DNA of 64,000 nucleotides from Adiantum capillus-veneris (taxonomy: Eukaryota > Streptophyta > Polypodiopsida > Polypodiales > Pteridaceae). Each line of letters begins with the position of its first letter. Position 1 is the stretch's first letter. Made by a program: the position numbers and the translations under genes. Positions 1 to 11,617 of this stretch are shown in pieces. The stretch lies in contig CM043956.1 of assembly GCA_014529385.2 (NCBI GenBank), positions 91,032,721 through 91,096,720 of the forward strand. Direction: 5' to 3'. The notes beneath the pieces are model-generated. The model ran no database searches, was not told the DNA's origin, and saw nothing but the letters and a program-made list of their open reading frames with translations.

Positions 1-11
1 AAAGGAGCGGA

Positions 12-1006
12 TGTCACGTGACACATCCAACCCTATGTGTCCGTGGACAAGCTACAGCACGACAAGGGTTCAGTCAGTCCAGTTAGTCTAGATTAGAAGT
101 GTTATGGCACTTTTGTGAGTCTATTCGCAGACCGTGCATGCCCAAGCACTTAGTGTAGATGCATATCCACTGGTTGCACACAGCATGATCATAAGCATTC
201 CCATCAGAATCCTTCACGGAAAATTTCTAGTGTATTTAACCTATTTCCCCTATTTTTGACATTTTTCACTTATTAATTTAAGTGACTTTTGTTGGAAAGT
301 AGGTAGGGCAAATTGAGTAAGTTTGTATATAAGCAAAACCTAAGCTAGCACTAATTGGCAGAAGAGGTAGCAGGAGCACCTTGCTCAACAGGCAACTTCT
401 TAGCAAGATACCCTTGGTGGCGTTTTCTCTCCAAGCAAGACCTCACCTTCACCTAGCATTTTTCATCAGCATAGCTTCATCGTCAGACACCTTAGCCCTA
501 GCGGTTTCATCAAGGCTTCATCGCCAGACAACCTCAATCCTAACGTTTCCAGAAACCCCAAATCGCCCCCCCCTTTGCATGGCATTTTAGATTTCAGCCT
601 TTGACCACCTAAAAACCAGCAGATTTCAGCCAGCAGAGACCAGCCAACATCAGCGTTTTTGGTTCTAGTAATTCTCAGCCATTAGCGTTTTTGGGACAGC
701 AGCAGATCGGCATCAGATTTCAGCCAGTAGCGTTTTTGGACAGCAGTAAGTTTGCATCAGTCTTCAGCCCTTAGATCGGTCTCGTCATCCCCGTCGACGA
801 CATCGGTCTAGCCTAGACTTGCATCAGTCACATGCATTCACTTTGTACCAGTTTGTACAATCAATCGTAGACCACTCTCGCCAACGAGTGGGGCCTTCGG
901 AGGAGGGTTTTACAACGTCTCTGGTGTCGTATTCTCTTCTCTCTCTATCTCTGAGTCTCATACACTTTCACGCACAGTGTCCATTCAATTGTTTGTGATC
1001 ATTGCA
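12..1006 (+). mobile_element. Putative LTR (solo, or 3' LTR of an element lying to the left)
   Basis: The first 11 bases are purine-rich (AAAGGAGCGGA), like a polypurine tract. They are followed by TGTCACGTGACA, and a TG...CA block can be closed at ATTGCA (1006). A TATA-like GTATATAAG lies near 325. The stretch at 600-760 repeats a short motif (CAGCAGATTTCAGCC / TAGCGTTTTTGG). No primer binding site follows position 1006, so a 3' or solo LTR is more likely than a 5' LTR. This is inferred from structure only; no second copy is in the window. Confidence 0.4.
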
Positions 1007-2033
1007 CTCTCTCATTAAGAACGGAAGGCTCTCCCTTCCATAAGAACAAAAAGGAACCTTGAGCACAGTTCGGAGCACTCATCTTGAGCAAAGTTCAAAC
1101 ATTCATTCCGCTGCACCTTACAACGACTTTCTTTGGTTGGCACAGTTGTAGTGGCCAACCAGGTGTTGTTGGCTACTATGTGGTACATCACTTCTTGCTG
1201 GATCTTTTCGAGTTCTTGTATCAGCCAGGTAGAGAGGCTGATCAGGAACTTCCTTTGGTCAGGGCGTGACACTCCGATAGCCTTGGCCAAAGTGGCTTGG
1301 TAGGTCATCACTCTTGGCAGGTCATCACTCTTCCTTGTTCACAGGGAGGGCTTGGGATCACAAACCCAGCACAGTAGAGCAGAGCCCTTCTTGGGAAGTT
1401 CATCGTCAGAGGACTTCTTCCAAGAGAGGAGCCCTGGAAGGAATTCTTGCTACAGCGGCTCCGTGCTAGGGTGCCTCAGACAGGAGGCCCCTAGCGACCT
1501 TCGACTAGATGGATCTTCATAGAGATGCGCAGAGTTGGTTAGAGCAGGAGACTGGAGGACCGCTTCGCTATGAGTCTGCTTCGATCTTGGGAGCATTTGC
1601 AGCGAGGCTTGGAGCAGCGGCAGCCTACTTGCACAGAGGAGCGTCTGCAACAGCCCCTTGTTTGGAACCCCATGGTTTGCACTCAGAGAGGCCACTTGGT
1701 TGGTAGTCGGTCTCATGTTTCCTTGGGTCCCATGGCAACGGGTCCAGCACGCTCTTTAGGTGATTGGGTATAGTTTTCAGGCTTGACAGAGGAGCTACAG
1801 GGCTTTCAGCTACAGGGCATGAGAGGGGTGCAGAGCATGTGCCAGGACATCTCAGAGGCAGTACCAGCTGAGTGGCTCACACCTCTGGAGCTAGCAGCAC
1901 CCATATGGATGGGAGCCTTCACGCGACTGGAGGTTCTCATCTCAGTTCGGGCTTGCTCAAAGTCTGTTCCCTCCCTATTTTTTGAGTTACAGAGTGAGGG
2001 CGCTTACAGCGAGTTGCAGTAGAGGCCTCGCAG

Positions 2034-2693
2034 GTGCCAAAGTGCTGTTTTCAGAGGATCCGAGTGGTGGGCATCTGTGGGAGGACTTGTGTCATCGATC
2101 CTGACCCAGCAGCTCTTGAGATTGGACATTGGAGACTGTGGGCTTGGGAGTGTTATCCACTGGCACGAGTACAGTGGGATCCTGACGAGTGGCTTCGGAG
2201 GGACCCTTTCTCTTCTACAGACCACCCAGGTGTCCCTTTCTTTCAGTACACTGTTCGACTGGGACGTCACATACTGGCAGCACAGAGAGAGGCTCGCCCT
2301 GCTGCAGCACCTCATTGGCAGGCGGAGGGTCTCACAGCTGAGTTCTTGGCAGCTTTTTGGGAGAGGTTGTGGGACTCCAGACAGCCGAGGCGAGTCACTT
2401 TGTTTCAGTGACTGGTCGCACACAGAGCTACAGCAGTTGGGAGCTGGCTTGTGCATACAGGTCTCTCGACCGCATGTGCAGCTTGTGACCATCTCATGGA
2501 GAGTCAGCGTCATTGTCTTTGGGACTGTCCTTTGGCACAGCAAGTGTGGCTTCGTGTTCTTCGGCTGATGCCTGTTCTTTCCACGGCTCGGCAGCACACT
2601 TGGGGGGCAGCTGCTTGGTCCACTCTCACGGGCCCGGCACTTCAATCTGAGCTATTTTTCACCAGCAGGATGATAGTGATGCAGGGGGGGTGA
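2034..2693 (+). pseudogene. LINE RT zinc-binding (zf-RVT) domain, one in-frame stop
   Basis: One frame encodes FLAAFWERLWDSRQPRR, then FQ, a TGA at 2409-2411, then LVAHRA and a Cys/His cluster (CAACDHLMESQRHCLWDCP, LAQQVW). This is the typical order of the zf-RVT domain at the end of plant LINE reverse transcriptases: Cys-x2-Cys, then Glu-x-x-x-His and Cys-Pro. The TGA sits where the family has Trp (TGG), so one G-to-A change explains it. The reading frame on both sides is otherwise intact over about 220 codons, so this part decayed late. Confidence 0.8.
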
Positions 2694-2739
2694 CCTACAC
2701 TCCAGCCTGCCACACAGCTTACTCCACAGGAGTGGTGCA

Positions 2740-3111
2740 GTGAGAGAAGAGTGTTGGGAGCTCATCAATGGCCTGACACTCTGGTTCATCTGGCGGGCCT
2801 GCTGCTTTCGCATCTTTGAGGCTCGCCCTGTACCACCAGAAGGGACTGTTTGCGATCTTTGGCTAAAGTTGATCCACACTCTCAAAGGACAGCTTGAGAG
2901 ACTTCAGGGCAGCTCTGACCGCATGCGGGAGCGCAGAGAGGCATTCCTTCGACTCTGGCGTCCTGGGCCTTTTTTCACCACGGTCAAGGTGTACTCAGAT
3001 GGCACTACCATCCACCTGTGTGGCTTTTCCCTCCTCCCATTTCTTGATTTAGACTCATTGTATATATGGTGTTTTTTCATTGGGAGAGTCTCCCCCTCAT
3101 GGTTGTTGTAG
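2740..3111 (+). pseudogene. LINE polyprotein C-terminal segment
   Basis: This reading frame of about 120 residues contains INGLTLWFIWRACCFRIF near its start and a charged helix-like part (LKGQLERLQ) after it. The W-x-I-W-R-A/C pattern is seen downstream of zf-RVT in plant LINEs. It is in a different frame from the zf-RVT part, so a frameshift separates them. It ends about 70 bases before the poly(A) tail. Its biochemical role is not known. Confidence 0.6.
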
Positions 3112-3221
3112 CCCTCTCTCGAAGAGGTGGTTGTAGCCCTATGGGCAGTTTCATTAACTAATAAAATGATCTTTTTCTCAAAAAAAAAAAAAAATCCATG
3201 AGCTATCCTAGAACTTTGGTG

Positions 3222-3720
3222 AATCATTCTAAAGGAATGATTGAGAACTATGAAAGGGAATAGCTGGTAGGCCAGCTGAAATGGGCACTTCTAGTGTGCC
3301 ACTATGGAGGGGTATTTAGAGCATCTAGAAAGGGTATCCGACCATTTAGAATAGACATTTCTAATGGGTCATGGGATGGAAACTTAAAGCATCACTAAGA
3401 ACACACTAACCATCTGGAACAGACATTTTAAATGCGTCATGGGATGGGTGACTTAGAGCATCGCTAAGAGCAGACATTTCTAATGCGTCATGGGATGAGT
3501 GACTTAGTGCATCGCTATGAACTTTGATGTATCATTCTAAAGGAATGATTGAGAGTTTTGAAAGAGAATAGCCGTTAGGACACCTAAAACAGGATATTCT
3601 AATGCATTACATCGGATGGGTGATTTAGGGCATCTAGAAGGGGTATCGACAATCCAAAAACCGGCATTCCTAGTGCGTCATGGGATGGCGACTTAAGAGC
3701 AGCATAGACAAAGCTGTAAG
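3222..3720. repeat. Degenerate tandem repeat (~310-bp unit with shorter internal units)
   Basis: The block starting CATTCTAAAGGAATGATTGA at about 3226 recurs at about 3535. Inside it a shorter unit (GCGTCATGGGATG...GACTTAGAGCATCGCTAAGA) recurs three or more times at 3420-3700. The array lies between the LINE poly(A) tail and NAPRT coding exon 5, so it would be intronic if the gene is intact. Confidence 0.7.
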
Positions 3721-3815
3721 CAGTAGAGCATCCTCAGTACACACTGGCCAGTGTGTAGGATCAATTCGCAGACATAAGACAATAGAGCAAACTGATAAAA
3801 AGGAGGAAGGTAAAC

Positions 3816-6080
3816 CTTGTTCCATCAAATCCACCAATATAGCAATACTTTGAAGCACTTATTCCTCCATCAGGACCCTGTTAAAAGCATTAAAGCCAAA
3901 CTGAATCCACACTAAACACAACTTGGAGCATCACAAATTCGAAATTACACGTACCTGCGCCCTCCGTAGACCAAATTCAAGGAGCATTTTGTCACTGCCA
4001 GCCACTTGACGGTGTCTTGCAGCATTCGTTGTCACCAGAGATGCATAGTTTACCAGATTCAACAATGCCGTCTCCAGTAATTGTGCAATCTACAATACCC
4101 ATACTGATTAACATGAAACTGCAATCACAACTTTCATGCCCAAAAACATGCCATTAACGTCACAATCTCAAAAAATCCAAAACATGTTTGTTATTGGTCA
4201 TCAACATCACTACTTTACCTTAAATTGTACAAAGACAAAGCATACAAAACATATACAGAGCCAACCTAAAGATTGATTCCCAAAGCAGTTCATTATGAGG
4301 TTGTTTCAATATGTATGCCAATTGTCAATATCAATTTAAATTTTGATGTGAATCCTACTATACCTCCATGATTATTCCTTATCTCAAATTGATAGTGAAG
4401 CATCACAATGAGGTTGGTGACCCCATTGCATGTGTACATGTTAAGTGAATACATCAAAGATGAAGAATTGCAAACATCATGTATACATGTTAAGTAAATT
4501 GTGTGCAAACAGTCCTTAATCTTTGAAAAAGGTATTTGGGTAATATATGTGATGAGAAACATTGATTTGAAGCATCTGAAAAGTGAGGAATCTCATTGGT
4601 TTTTCGCGCAGACATCCATTAAAAAAGGATGGGGTGTTTACTCACTAGTAATGGACCTTCTACCCTCATCAAGGGAATTCGAGGGAAAACTACAGAGCCT
4701 TCAGGAATCGCATAAATTTCCACATCTGAACAGTCTACAGATTTCAAATATGCAAAGAAATCCTCCTGCAGATCAGTTTAAAATAGTCTGTCAAAAGCTA
4801 GAAACTTCTACCAAATTTGAATGCTTGATTTTCCAATTCCTCAACATACCTCACAGGTTGGCGGCAGGACTGTTCGCAAATAATCTATGTCAGAATTCTC
4901 AAAATGAAAAGTTGCTGTGAAGCGAATGCATTCCTCAAGGCCAGCAAAAACGGTGTATTCACCTCCAAAAGGATTTTTTCGGAAAAGAAGATCGAAGCTG
5001 GTTGGAAAAAACAGAGGTGTCCCAAAATAAGTTAAGTCTCATAGTTAAGGCTTGTATTTCATCACCAAAAAGTATGAGCACAAGCCCCCATATCTCTCAC
5101 GCCTAAGACCACCTGGTGTTTGTAAGTTGCCACAGCTCCTCTCGTTATTATTTTCAGGTGGATCACTTCAGACACACACTACATCATGGGGGATACATAT
5201 GCATGCTCTTGCACGATAAGATTGTTGAAAAAAAAACACATATACACATCCACAAACAAATAAACAAGACCACAATCCCAAAAATATAATTGAATACAAA
5301 GGTGCTTGGTCCAAAAATATCATGCTCCAATCGACAGCACAGTTTGGACCTGTATTGCAGGAAACGTCACCCCCAAGGCTGGCACTGGCATTTCTGCTAA
5401 CGAGAGAGGCAAGAGAACAATTCGACACTAGTAAAGCTTTGTTATCACTTCATCTGGGTGCCAAGATTCATCATCATGGGATTTTTCATGTGCCCATCTA
5501 CCCTCCATTGAGTATACCCGGCATTTCCTAGGTTTTGCACTTGCTGTTTCAAGTTCCCATTTGCAGGCTTGTTTGGAAACGTTTCGTGCAGCATACAGAG
5601 AAAGCAAGCGTGTCTTCCGGAGTAAGAACATTCAAAGCTGTTCAGCCCACGCAACTTGTAATTTCAACGGGGATTGCCTTCTCCTTGATTGAGGATAATG
5701 TAAGTGTGTGTAATGCTTGCAAGAGCTAACTCAAACACTCACCAAGCTTATGCATCTAGTGAGCATGTAGGATCAGGCAACATCTAGAATTCATCAGCAC
5801 ATGCACTCAAGTGCCAAGGTATATCCAAGCATAACAAACCCACTTCAAAATAACTACTGCATATCAAAGCAGGTAATCCTTCAAAGTGCATTCTTTTTCC
5901 CTCCTTTTTCCCTGCAAAGAGCAAGCAAACAGAGGCTTACACTGCACGGTCCAGATGTTTATCCGCCTTCCAGTACGCGTATGCCATGGTGAATTGGTAC
6001 AAATCCGAAAAAAGGGCTGAGATCATGGGATTTGTGGGCTTCGCTAGCTCAATAGGTCCTTCTCCTGGAAGAGTCGCCAT
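3816..6080 (-). CDS. NAPRT: Nicotinate phosphoribosyltransferase (NAPRT), coding exons 1-5 of a partial gene
   Basis: NAPRT joins nicotinate to PRPP with ATP to give nicotinate mononucleotide in the NAD salvage (Preiss-Handler) pathway. Five minus-strand coding exons can be placed: 6080-5941, 4997-4850, 4765-4646, 4089-3955 and 3877-3816. All introns are GT...AG and the phases match, giving 605 nt or about 202 residues. Diagnostic stretches are [15 protein letters not shown] in exon 1, [19 protein letters not shown] in exon 2, [20 protein letters not shown] in exon 3, [17 protein letters not shown] and [10 protein letters not shown] in exon 4, and [19 protein letters not shown] in exon 5. The start ATG (6080-6078) opens the only frame leading into PTNPM...DLYQFT. 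Plant NAPRT is about 550 residues, so the C-terminal ~60% is absent. Exon 5 ends in phase 2 at a GT donor, and no continuation is seen at 1-3815. The visible part has no stop or frameshift, so it may be functional and continue outside the window. Confidence 0.93.
4998..5940 (-). other. NAPRT intron 1 (943 bp)
   Basis: The donor GTAAGC follows A-V of exon 1, and the acceptor CCAACCAG precedes the codon completing V-F-D-L in exon 2. Joining the two restores an uninterrupted family-typical [14 protein letters not shown]. Reading frames found inside the intron on either strand resemble nothing known to me and are treated as noise. Confidence 0.85.
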
Positions 6081-6335
6081 AAGAAGAAGACGAAGACTAG
6101 ACGCTCAAAAGCTTCCTTCACACATACGCGCGCGCGAGAGAGAGAGAGAGGGAGAGAGGGCGGGAGGAAGGGAGGAGATGACTGCGGGTATATGTCCTCG
6201 TGCAGACTTATACAAGCTTAGACGCTTTCCGCCCTCTAAACAAGAAAGCGGATTCCAGAATCTAAATCGTTGGCCCTTGGGCTGCCGGCCCCTATTAGGA
6301 CGTCGCAACTAGTCTTTTTTGGAGGCCACTATCCA
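6081..6335 (-). promoter_or_regulatory. NAPRT 5' leader with CT-rich microsatellite
   Basis: This lies between the NAPRT start codon and the inferred transcription start. On the gene strand it contains a (CT)n tract (plus-strand GA at 6136-6165) about 55-85 nt upstream of the ATG. Such pyrimidine tracts are common in plant 5' leaders. The exact transcript start is not visible. Confidence 0.5.
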
Positions 6336-6365
6336 TCTATGATATATCTATATCTATATCTAGTC

Positions 6366-6373
6366 TATTTATA
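6366..6373 (-). promoter_or_regulatory. Candidate TATA box for NAPRT
   Basis: The minus strand reads TATAAATA at this position, about 290 bp upstream of the NAPRT ATG. This is a perfect plant TATA consensus in the right orientation and at a plausible distance. A short ATATCT repeat lies on its gene-proximal side. It could be a chance match in AT-rich DNA. Confidence 0.45.
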
Positions 6374-6419
6374 ATGAGGGGAGGGATTCCGGCCCCCCCT
6401 CTCTACCTCTCCTCCCTAC

Positions 6420-8290
6420 ATGCATGCCCCCATCCTCTCTCCCACTAAGACTAAGATATCGCCTACAAGAGTCGTGACAACCAATCTCTGTGTGAATTTT
6501 GTGGCCCTCACAGGCTCCCTCGCACGCGACAAAGTTTGGGTGAAACCTTGGCTCTCACAAGTTTTTGAATCACCTGCGTCTCATGTTTCCTCCCTCACCA
6601 ATCACTTGCACCTAGTCATCAGTTTGCTACTAACTCTACCCTAATCACGAGCTTGCACTCAACAGTTTACAGATACAGAGATTGCAGGGTCATGCACACG
6701 CTTCGAGGTATAAGATGATGAGAGAGAGAGAGAGCTGAAACAGCGAAACAATGCAGAGTGGGAATGGTGAAAAAGAAAGAGAAGAGAGGTGGTGGCACGT
6801 GCTATCTACAGGCTGGTGCATACACGAGAGAGAGAGAGAGAGAGGAGATAACTGCAGTCATTGTCAGCAACCCTAACGATAAAAAAGTCTTAACTAAGAA
6901 TCTTATAAGATAATTAAAGAAAATTCTCATTTTTAAATAGCTAGTATCCATAATAGATAAAATAATTTTACACTAAAAACACAATAAAAATTCCATGTCA
7001 TTGTAGGCACATATTATCCCTTATCTCCTCTTACCTTTGCAAGCCTTAGTGCCTCCTCGACTTGTTTAGCATGTTGAAAAAGGCTTTAGGCTTTGAAAGG
7101 AGTAAAGATCTTAATTATAGAAGTTTGATCCATGATATAAAGTATTGATTCAATAATATATTTTTCATATTTTGATTTATATAGTCCTTTTATCTAAGGA
7201 CTTCACAAAAGATTCTTTTTATTAAAGTGTTTTACTATTCTCTATGCTTATTAAAATGAAGGCATTAAAATTATTTTTGTTTTAGTTTTTCAATGTGTTT
7301 TTTTTTATTGTTTTTATTTTATTTTCAAATGAGGATGTGCAATGTGCATCTTTCATCTAATGCTTTAAATGTGCCTTTTCCAAAATCTAACCTTTTTATG
7401 ATTAATGGATATATAATTTATGTTTTTAAGTTATTTTTTTATTTTTTTCCAAATGATATTGTGCAATGTGCACACCTTTCACCTTATTATTTAAGTGTGG
7501 CCTTTTCTTTTTTTTTTCTTTTTTTTTAGCAAAACTCACAATTGTGAGTGAATTATATTGATCCTCCCAAAAAATTACAAGGTCTTGCCATGCTCGTGTT
7601 GAGCCATGCATCATCCAGGGACCACAGTTACATCGGCTATATGGACAGCCACCCCTAACAAACCACCCCCCTATCCTTGATACACAAGGTCAATTATCAT
7701 GTCCTTCTGAGATCTTCTATTTACCATTGGCCAAGGTTTTCCCCCTTCCTAGGCATTCCATCCACTGACAACAAGGCACCAATAGTCCTAGACCAATCCT
7801 CTAGTCCTAGACCAATCCTCTGAGCTTTGCTAGGCCTTTTCTAATATATAAACCATTTGTGATTGTGTATGTATAATGAATTGTATAATTTTATATTAAA
7901 ACATAACAAAAATTTCATGTGATTGTAAGCACTCATTTAAATTACTCTATATAAATCTCATTCCCTTTTAACTTAGCAGGCCTTAGTACCTCCTCACCTT
8001 GTTTTTAAAGGGCAGGAATTTGTATCAAAAAAGGAAAAGAATACAACTGTGCAAGGGGAGAGGCACGTCGCAACTAGTCTTGCTTGGCCTTGTCGTGATG
8101 ATTTATTTTCTCAAGATATAGTAAACTAGTCTTGCTTGATGGGTGTTGCTATAGAACATATCGGGGCATATGCAAATTCAGAATTGTGTATATAATGATT
8201 GATTATCTCTATAGATGTTTGTAAAATGGTCCAATTTCACGGCATTAACAAACTTTTTAAAAAGAATTGCATGTGTATTTATTACTCTAT

Positions 8291-8349
<59 letters not shown>

Positions 8350-9440
8350 ACGTGTTGTCATAGTCAGAGGGAGCAAAGAGTCTTGGATGTCGATCATAGA
8401 ACCTAGTGCAAAACATGTTTGAGGAGGAAAACGTTGGGATAAAAGGATGTCCTCATGCTACATAACAATTATGCAGAGGAGAACGTTGGGCTACACTATA
8501 TAAGATGCATTGCCAAACAAGGGCATACATAGATTCACATCAATCACCTAGGAATGAAGTAAACATGTACAAAATACATTAAGTATTGCAATACATAAGT
8601 TGAATTGCCGAACTATGAGAAAAGAAGTGAGTGTCTATTTGATATAAAGATTCAATGATCGAAATTGAGCGTGCACTAGTGAGGAAAACATGGGGCTAAA
8701 CTAAACTCAAGGAAGCATTCTCAAACTCAAAAAATAGAGAAAGCATCAACAAACTAAAAATTGAGCTACACTACCGACCTGGTAATCGTGTACGGGTGTC
8801 GTCCAATTGTGCAAGCCATAGGACAATGTTTGAATCAAGCTATATAAAAGCAATGTAAATAGTTAAACATTTCGCCTTACAATTAGGCCCAAAGTGAAAA
8901 TTTCAAATATATGATGCACGTCATGCAAAATGCCATACAAAATGGTGAGGAGTTGGCATTGTGGTCTCTCCAAAAGTTATAAGAAACACAAGTTGTGCCC
9001 TGCCTCGTAGGATTTATGTGCTGGGCCAAGCATCTGGGAGAATCTAGGCTCAGCCTATGCCATATGCCTTTTGTTCACCCATCATCTCCCAATTTTCTCC
9101 ATTGGATGCGTGCAGCCCCAAACAGTTAAAAGCCCTTGCTTCATGAGCCAAAGCCACCCCTTATCCAGTTGCCATAAGAGCCCTCGATGCCACTCCTTTG
9201 CCCACTAGCTCTCGCCCTAGCGATTCATCTTAATTGTGTGTGCTGCTGCACATTCATCTACTGCCACTACCTTCAAACCCTATGCCCCTCTGTTTGAAAT
9301 TGGGCATCCCTCCAGAGCTACTTGTAATTTTGTTTGCTTTTCAATGTGTTGTGCTTTTCAACAACGACTGTTTTTCAATGCTATTTGGCTATGTTATGAT
9401 TGGTTGGTTATGATTGACCTGATTAGTTGTTGGTCATGCG
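6420..9440. other. AT-rich intergenic DNA with diverged direct repeats
   Basis: I see no gene here. Two diverged direct copies of about 115 bp lie at 6955-7066 and 7883-8004, sharing CCTTAGT/GCCTCCTC...CTTGTTT. A second pair lies at 7320-7385 and 7437-7505, sharing GTGCAATGTGCA. Short GA tracts occur at 6720-6735 and 6826-6843, and a long one at 8294-8347. The only open frames are short and composition-driven. Confidence 0.6.
8294..8347. repeat. (GA)n microsatellite
   Basis: An uninterrupted GA dinucleotide run of about 54 bp. Confidence 0.95.
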
Positions 9441-9445
9441 ATTAG

Positions 9446-9680
9446 AATGAAGGGGAATGGTCTAGATCATGCCAAGTGGCCACCTCCCAACTCTAAAATG
9501 CAAAAAATCACATTAGACTCACCAAGTAAAAAGAATATGCAAGGGCGTTATTAAAACCGAGCTTGAGCTCCTGGCTATGTGATTTGGCATGAGCGCAATG
9601 GCCTAGATCTTGCCAAGCAGTCGCCTGTCGGCTCAAGAATTTGAAAACCCATATTAGGCTTACCAAGTAAACAAAGGAAT
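9446..9680. repeat. Two diverged tandem copies of a ~145-bp unit
   Basis: The segment GGAATGGTCTAGATCATGCCAAGTGGC...CATTAGACTCACCAAGTAAA (about 9450-9530) recurs in diverged form at about 9590-9672 (GCAATGGCCTAGATCTTGCCAAGCAG...CATATTAGGCTTACCAAGTAAA). No gene is recognised. The rest of 9680-10280 is featureless apart from short open frames. Confidence 0.55.
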
Positions 9681-10289
9681 TGTATTGTAACATTGCTTTT
9701 TGTAGGTCATTAACAAACAAAGTGCCACGATCTCCCGTGTACAAAATTGTTGGAGGCAGTGTCATAACCATGAGCGGCATTGAGAGAAAAGATGGATTTG
9801 ACAAAGTGAGCACAAGAGAGGGCTTACACTTCCTCTTTTCGCCTTGCTCTTCCCCTTTGCCTCAACACTTATCATTCTGCTTCATCTTCCCTTGATTTTT
9901 TCTGCAGTTGCACTTCAAGTTCGTCTTCGTCAACGTCGGCTCTCCAAGTCTCTCCCCAAAGATCGCCTTCTACTTGCTTAAAACTTGTCTTTCACACAAA
10001 ATCAGATACTTGTGGATTTCCTTTGCTTTTTGACTTTTCACGTGGTGGAAAAACTTCTCTTATGTCATCATGCTTGCCCTCATATAGTTTGTAAAGGCGT
10101 CTTAATCAAGGTTGAGCTCATTTTTAATAGCCGCATGGGAAGTCTTTTTTGTTGGCCTCTCGGGTCATCAAGACAAGCAAGATGAAAATCGCCCACACAT
10201 CTATCGAAGTTGAGAGCCCTGATGTGCTTTTTATTTTCATTTTCTGCACAACCTCTCTTGCATTCTATATGAGCTTGAAGGAGCCGTCT

Positions 10290-10490
10290 CTATGAATTGG
10301 AATAAGCATGTAAACCTTGCCAAATCCTCTTCACCCGATTGCGCCCACCACTTACTGGCTCTACTTGTCCCCGCTGCTCACCTTTAACGCTCACATTGCA
10401 AAGAAATTTCAAGCGTGCAAGAATATTTTTTGCCCAACAAAATGCAAGCTCTAAACTTAAGAGAATGTGACCCTTTTTGAGGCAACACAC
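10290..10490 (-). pseudogene. Short retroelement-like coding fragment sharing a motif with 50271-50483
   Basis: The minus-strand translation contains VSVKGEQRGQVEP. A second minus-strand frame at 50271-50483 contains HAIKGEQDGQVEI in a similar position, downstream of a Lys/Gly/Ser start and Leu-Glu-x-Ala. The two probably descend from the same dispersed element. The family is not recognised. Confidence 0.35.
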
Positions 10491-10902
10491 TCACATCGTT
10501 AAAAGCGCTCTATTTCTCCTGCTCCAACGCTATTTTTTGGCTTGTCATCTGCTGAAACAAAAACGCCAGCACTATTGGGAATGGACATGAAATGAGCTGT
10601 TTTTACAGGTCAAAACAGATATATAAAAATCTACAGCTTGTACTTCACGACCTACAGGCAGTTTGAGTGACATATCTCAAAATTGGTGAAGATTTTGAGA
10701 AAACTTTCTTTTGCAAAGTTGAAGAGGACAAAAAACCAGTCAACTTCATCGGGAATCGGCTTGAATGAAGACGCATTGATAGGCCAAAACGGAGCTGCAA
10801 AAACGTGCTACAGTTTTTGCTGCTTCTCCGCCTGCTTCCCCGTTGAGCTCCAATGGTGCTCCCAATCCCTAAGTCTGATACCAGCTGAAGTGCACGTGCG
10901 AG

Positions 10903-10905
<3 letters not shown>

Positions 10906-10954
<49 letters not shown>
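10906..10954. repeat. (GT)n microsatellite
   Basis: A pure GT run of about 49 bp. It is flanked on the left by a sequence that on the minus strand reads TGGTATCAGA, a partial primer-binding-site match, but no LTR pair could be built around it. Confidence 0.95.
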
Positions 10955-10955
<1 letters not shown>

Positions 10956-11182
10956 AACAATGGAGAAGAGAGAAGAAGAGAGGAGACACAGGTTTGGGTG
11001 GTCTCCAAACACAATAGTGTTAGGGTTATGAGTCCTTATTTTTTTATGTATAATAAATGGTCAATGTTAGTTCGCGATTAGTCTCCGATCGAATGAATGA
11101 TCAATGTTAGTTCTCGGTTATAGTCTTCGGTCGCCCAACACTTAGGCGTGGCACATTGAGCTTTACCACCCCAACATTGGAC

Positions 11183-11617
11183 CTATATGGCTAGGGAAAT
11201 GGTGATGAATACAAATTTGAAGTCAAGAGGAAGTAAGTGGTTGAATCTTAATATGCAAAATAGAATTTTGTCCCCCAAAGGAGTGCATTTAGAGATGGTG
11301 AGTTTCACTGGTAAGTTCATCGGCAAATGTTGCAAAGCTGCCTCCACACTCATTTGGGACAAAGAGGCCAGATATTGAAAAAACACTGCTTTGCACTGAT
11401 CTCCTTGGGGGCCCATTTTACAAGGTGTTGTTCTTGATCGCCATTGGACCGAGATTGCAAGACGACTTAACAACAAAGGTTTTGGCACCTTGGCCTCTCT
11501 ATGGAACCATCTTGAAGGAGGTTGGCAATCTCTAGAACGATTGTAGGAGGTCAAGAGACCGTTCCTTGAGGAAGAGGTCCAAAAAGTAAAAAGTTGGTAA
11601 GAGGAATGAAACACCAA
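11183..11617 (+). pseudogene. Possible degenerate LINE polyprotein fragment
   Basis: On the plus strand, about 11430-11590 reads DRHWTEIARRLNNKGFGTL, then ASLWNHLEGGW, QSLERL, a stop, then EVKRPFLEEE. The order Trp...Gly-Phe...Leu-x-x-Leu-Trp...Gly-Gly-Trp resembles the segment between the palm and zf-RVT parts of plant LINEs. The opposite strand has a 144-residue open frame over the same bases with no recognisable content, which I treat as a shadow. The LINE reading is tentative. Confidence 0.35.

Larger units (their letters stand above)
1091..3194 (+). mobile_element. 5'-truncated LINE (L1-like non-LTR retrotransposon), 3' half with poly(A) tail
   Basis: Plus-strand frames read in order as the C-terminal half of a plant LINE reverse transcriptase polyprotein. 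Around 1157-1300 is a segment with LLATMWYITS and ERLIRNFLWSG. Around 1340-1440 is GGLGI followed by ALLGKF. Around 1570-1770 is QPLVWNP. A zinc-binding zf-RVT-like domain follows at about 2320-2560, then a C-terminal segment containing LWFIWRACC at 2740-3000. An AATAAA-like signal at about 3160 precedes a pure A run at 3181-3194, which fixes the 3' end. Several frameshifts and stops show the copy is dead. It lies antisense to the NAPRT gene to its right. Confidence 0.85.

Noticed and set aside
3670-3815. A sixth NAPRT exon starting after an acceptor-like TTGCTTACAG
   Set aside because: The translation after it does not match the expected S-N-V...G-T-H-A-H continuation and runs into the tandem repeat.
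10640-10905. Another minus-strand LTR element starting at a TGGTATCAGA match near 10870-10882
   Set aside because: The match is only partial and no LTR pair, polypurine tract or coding domain could be placed around it.
11183-11617. 144-codon minus-strand open frame as a host gene
   Set aside because: The plus strand of the same bases reads better as a decayed LINE segment, and the minus-strand translation has no recognisable content.
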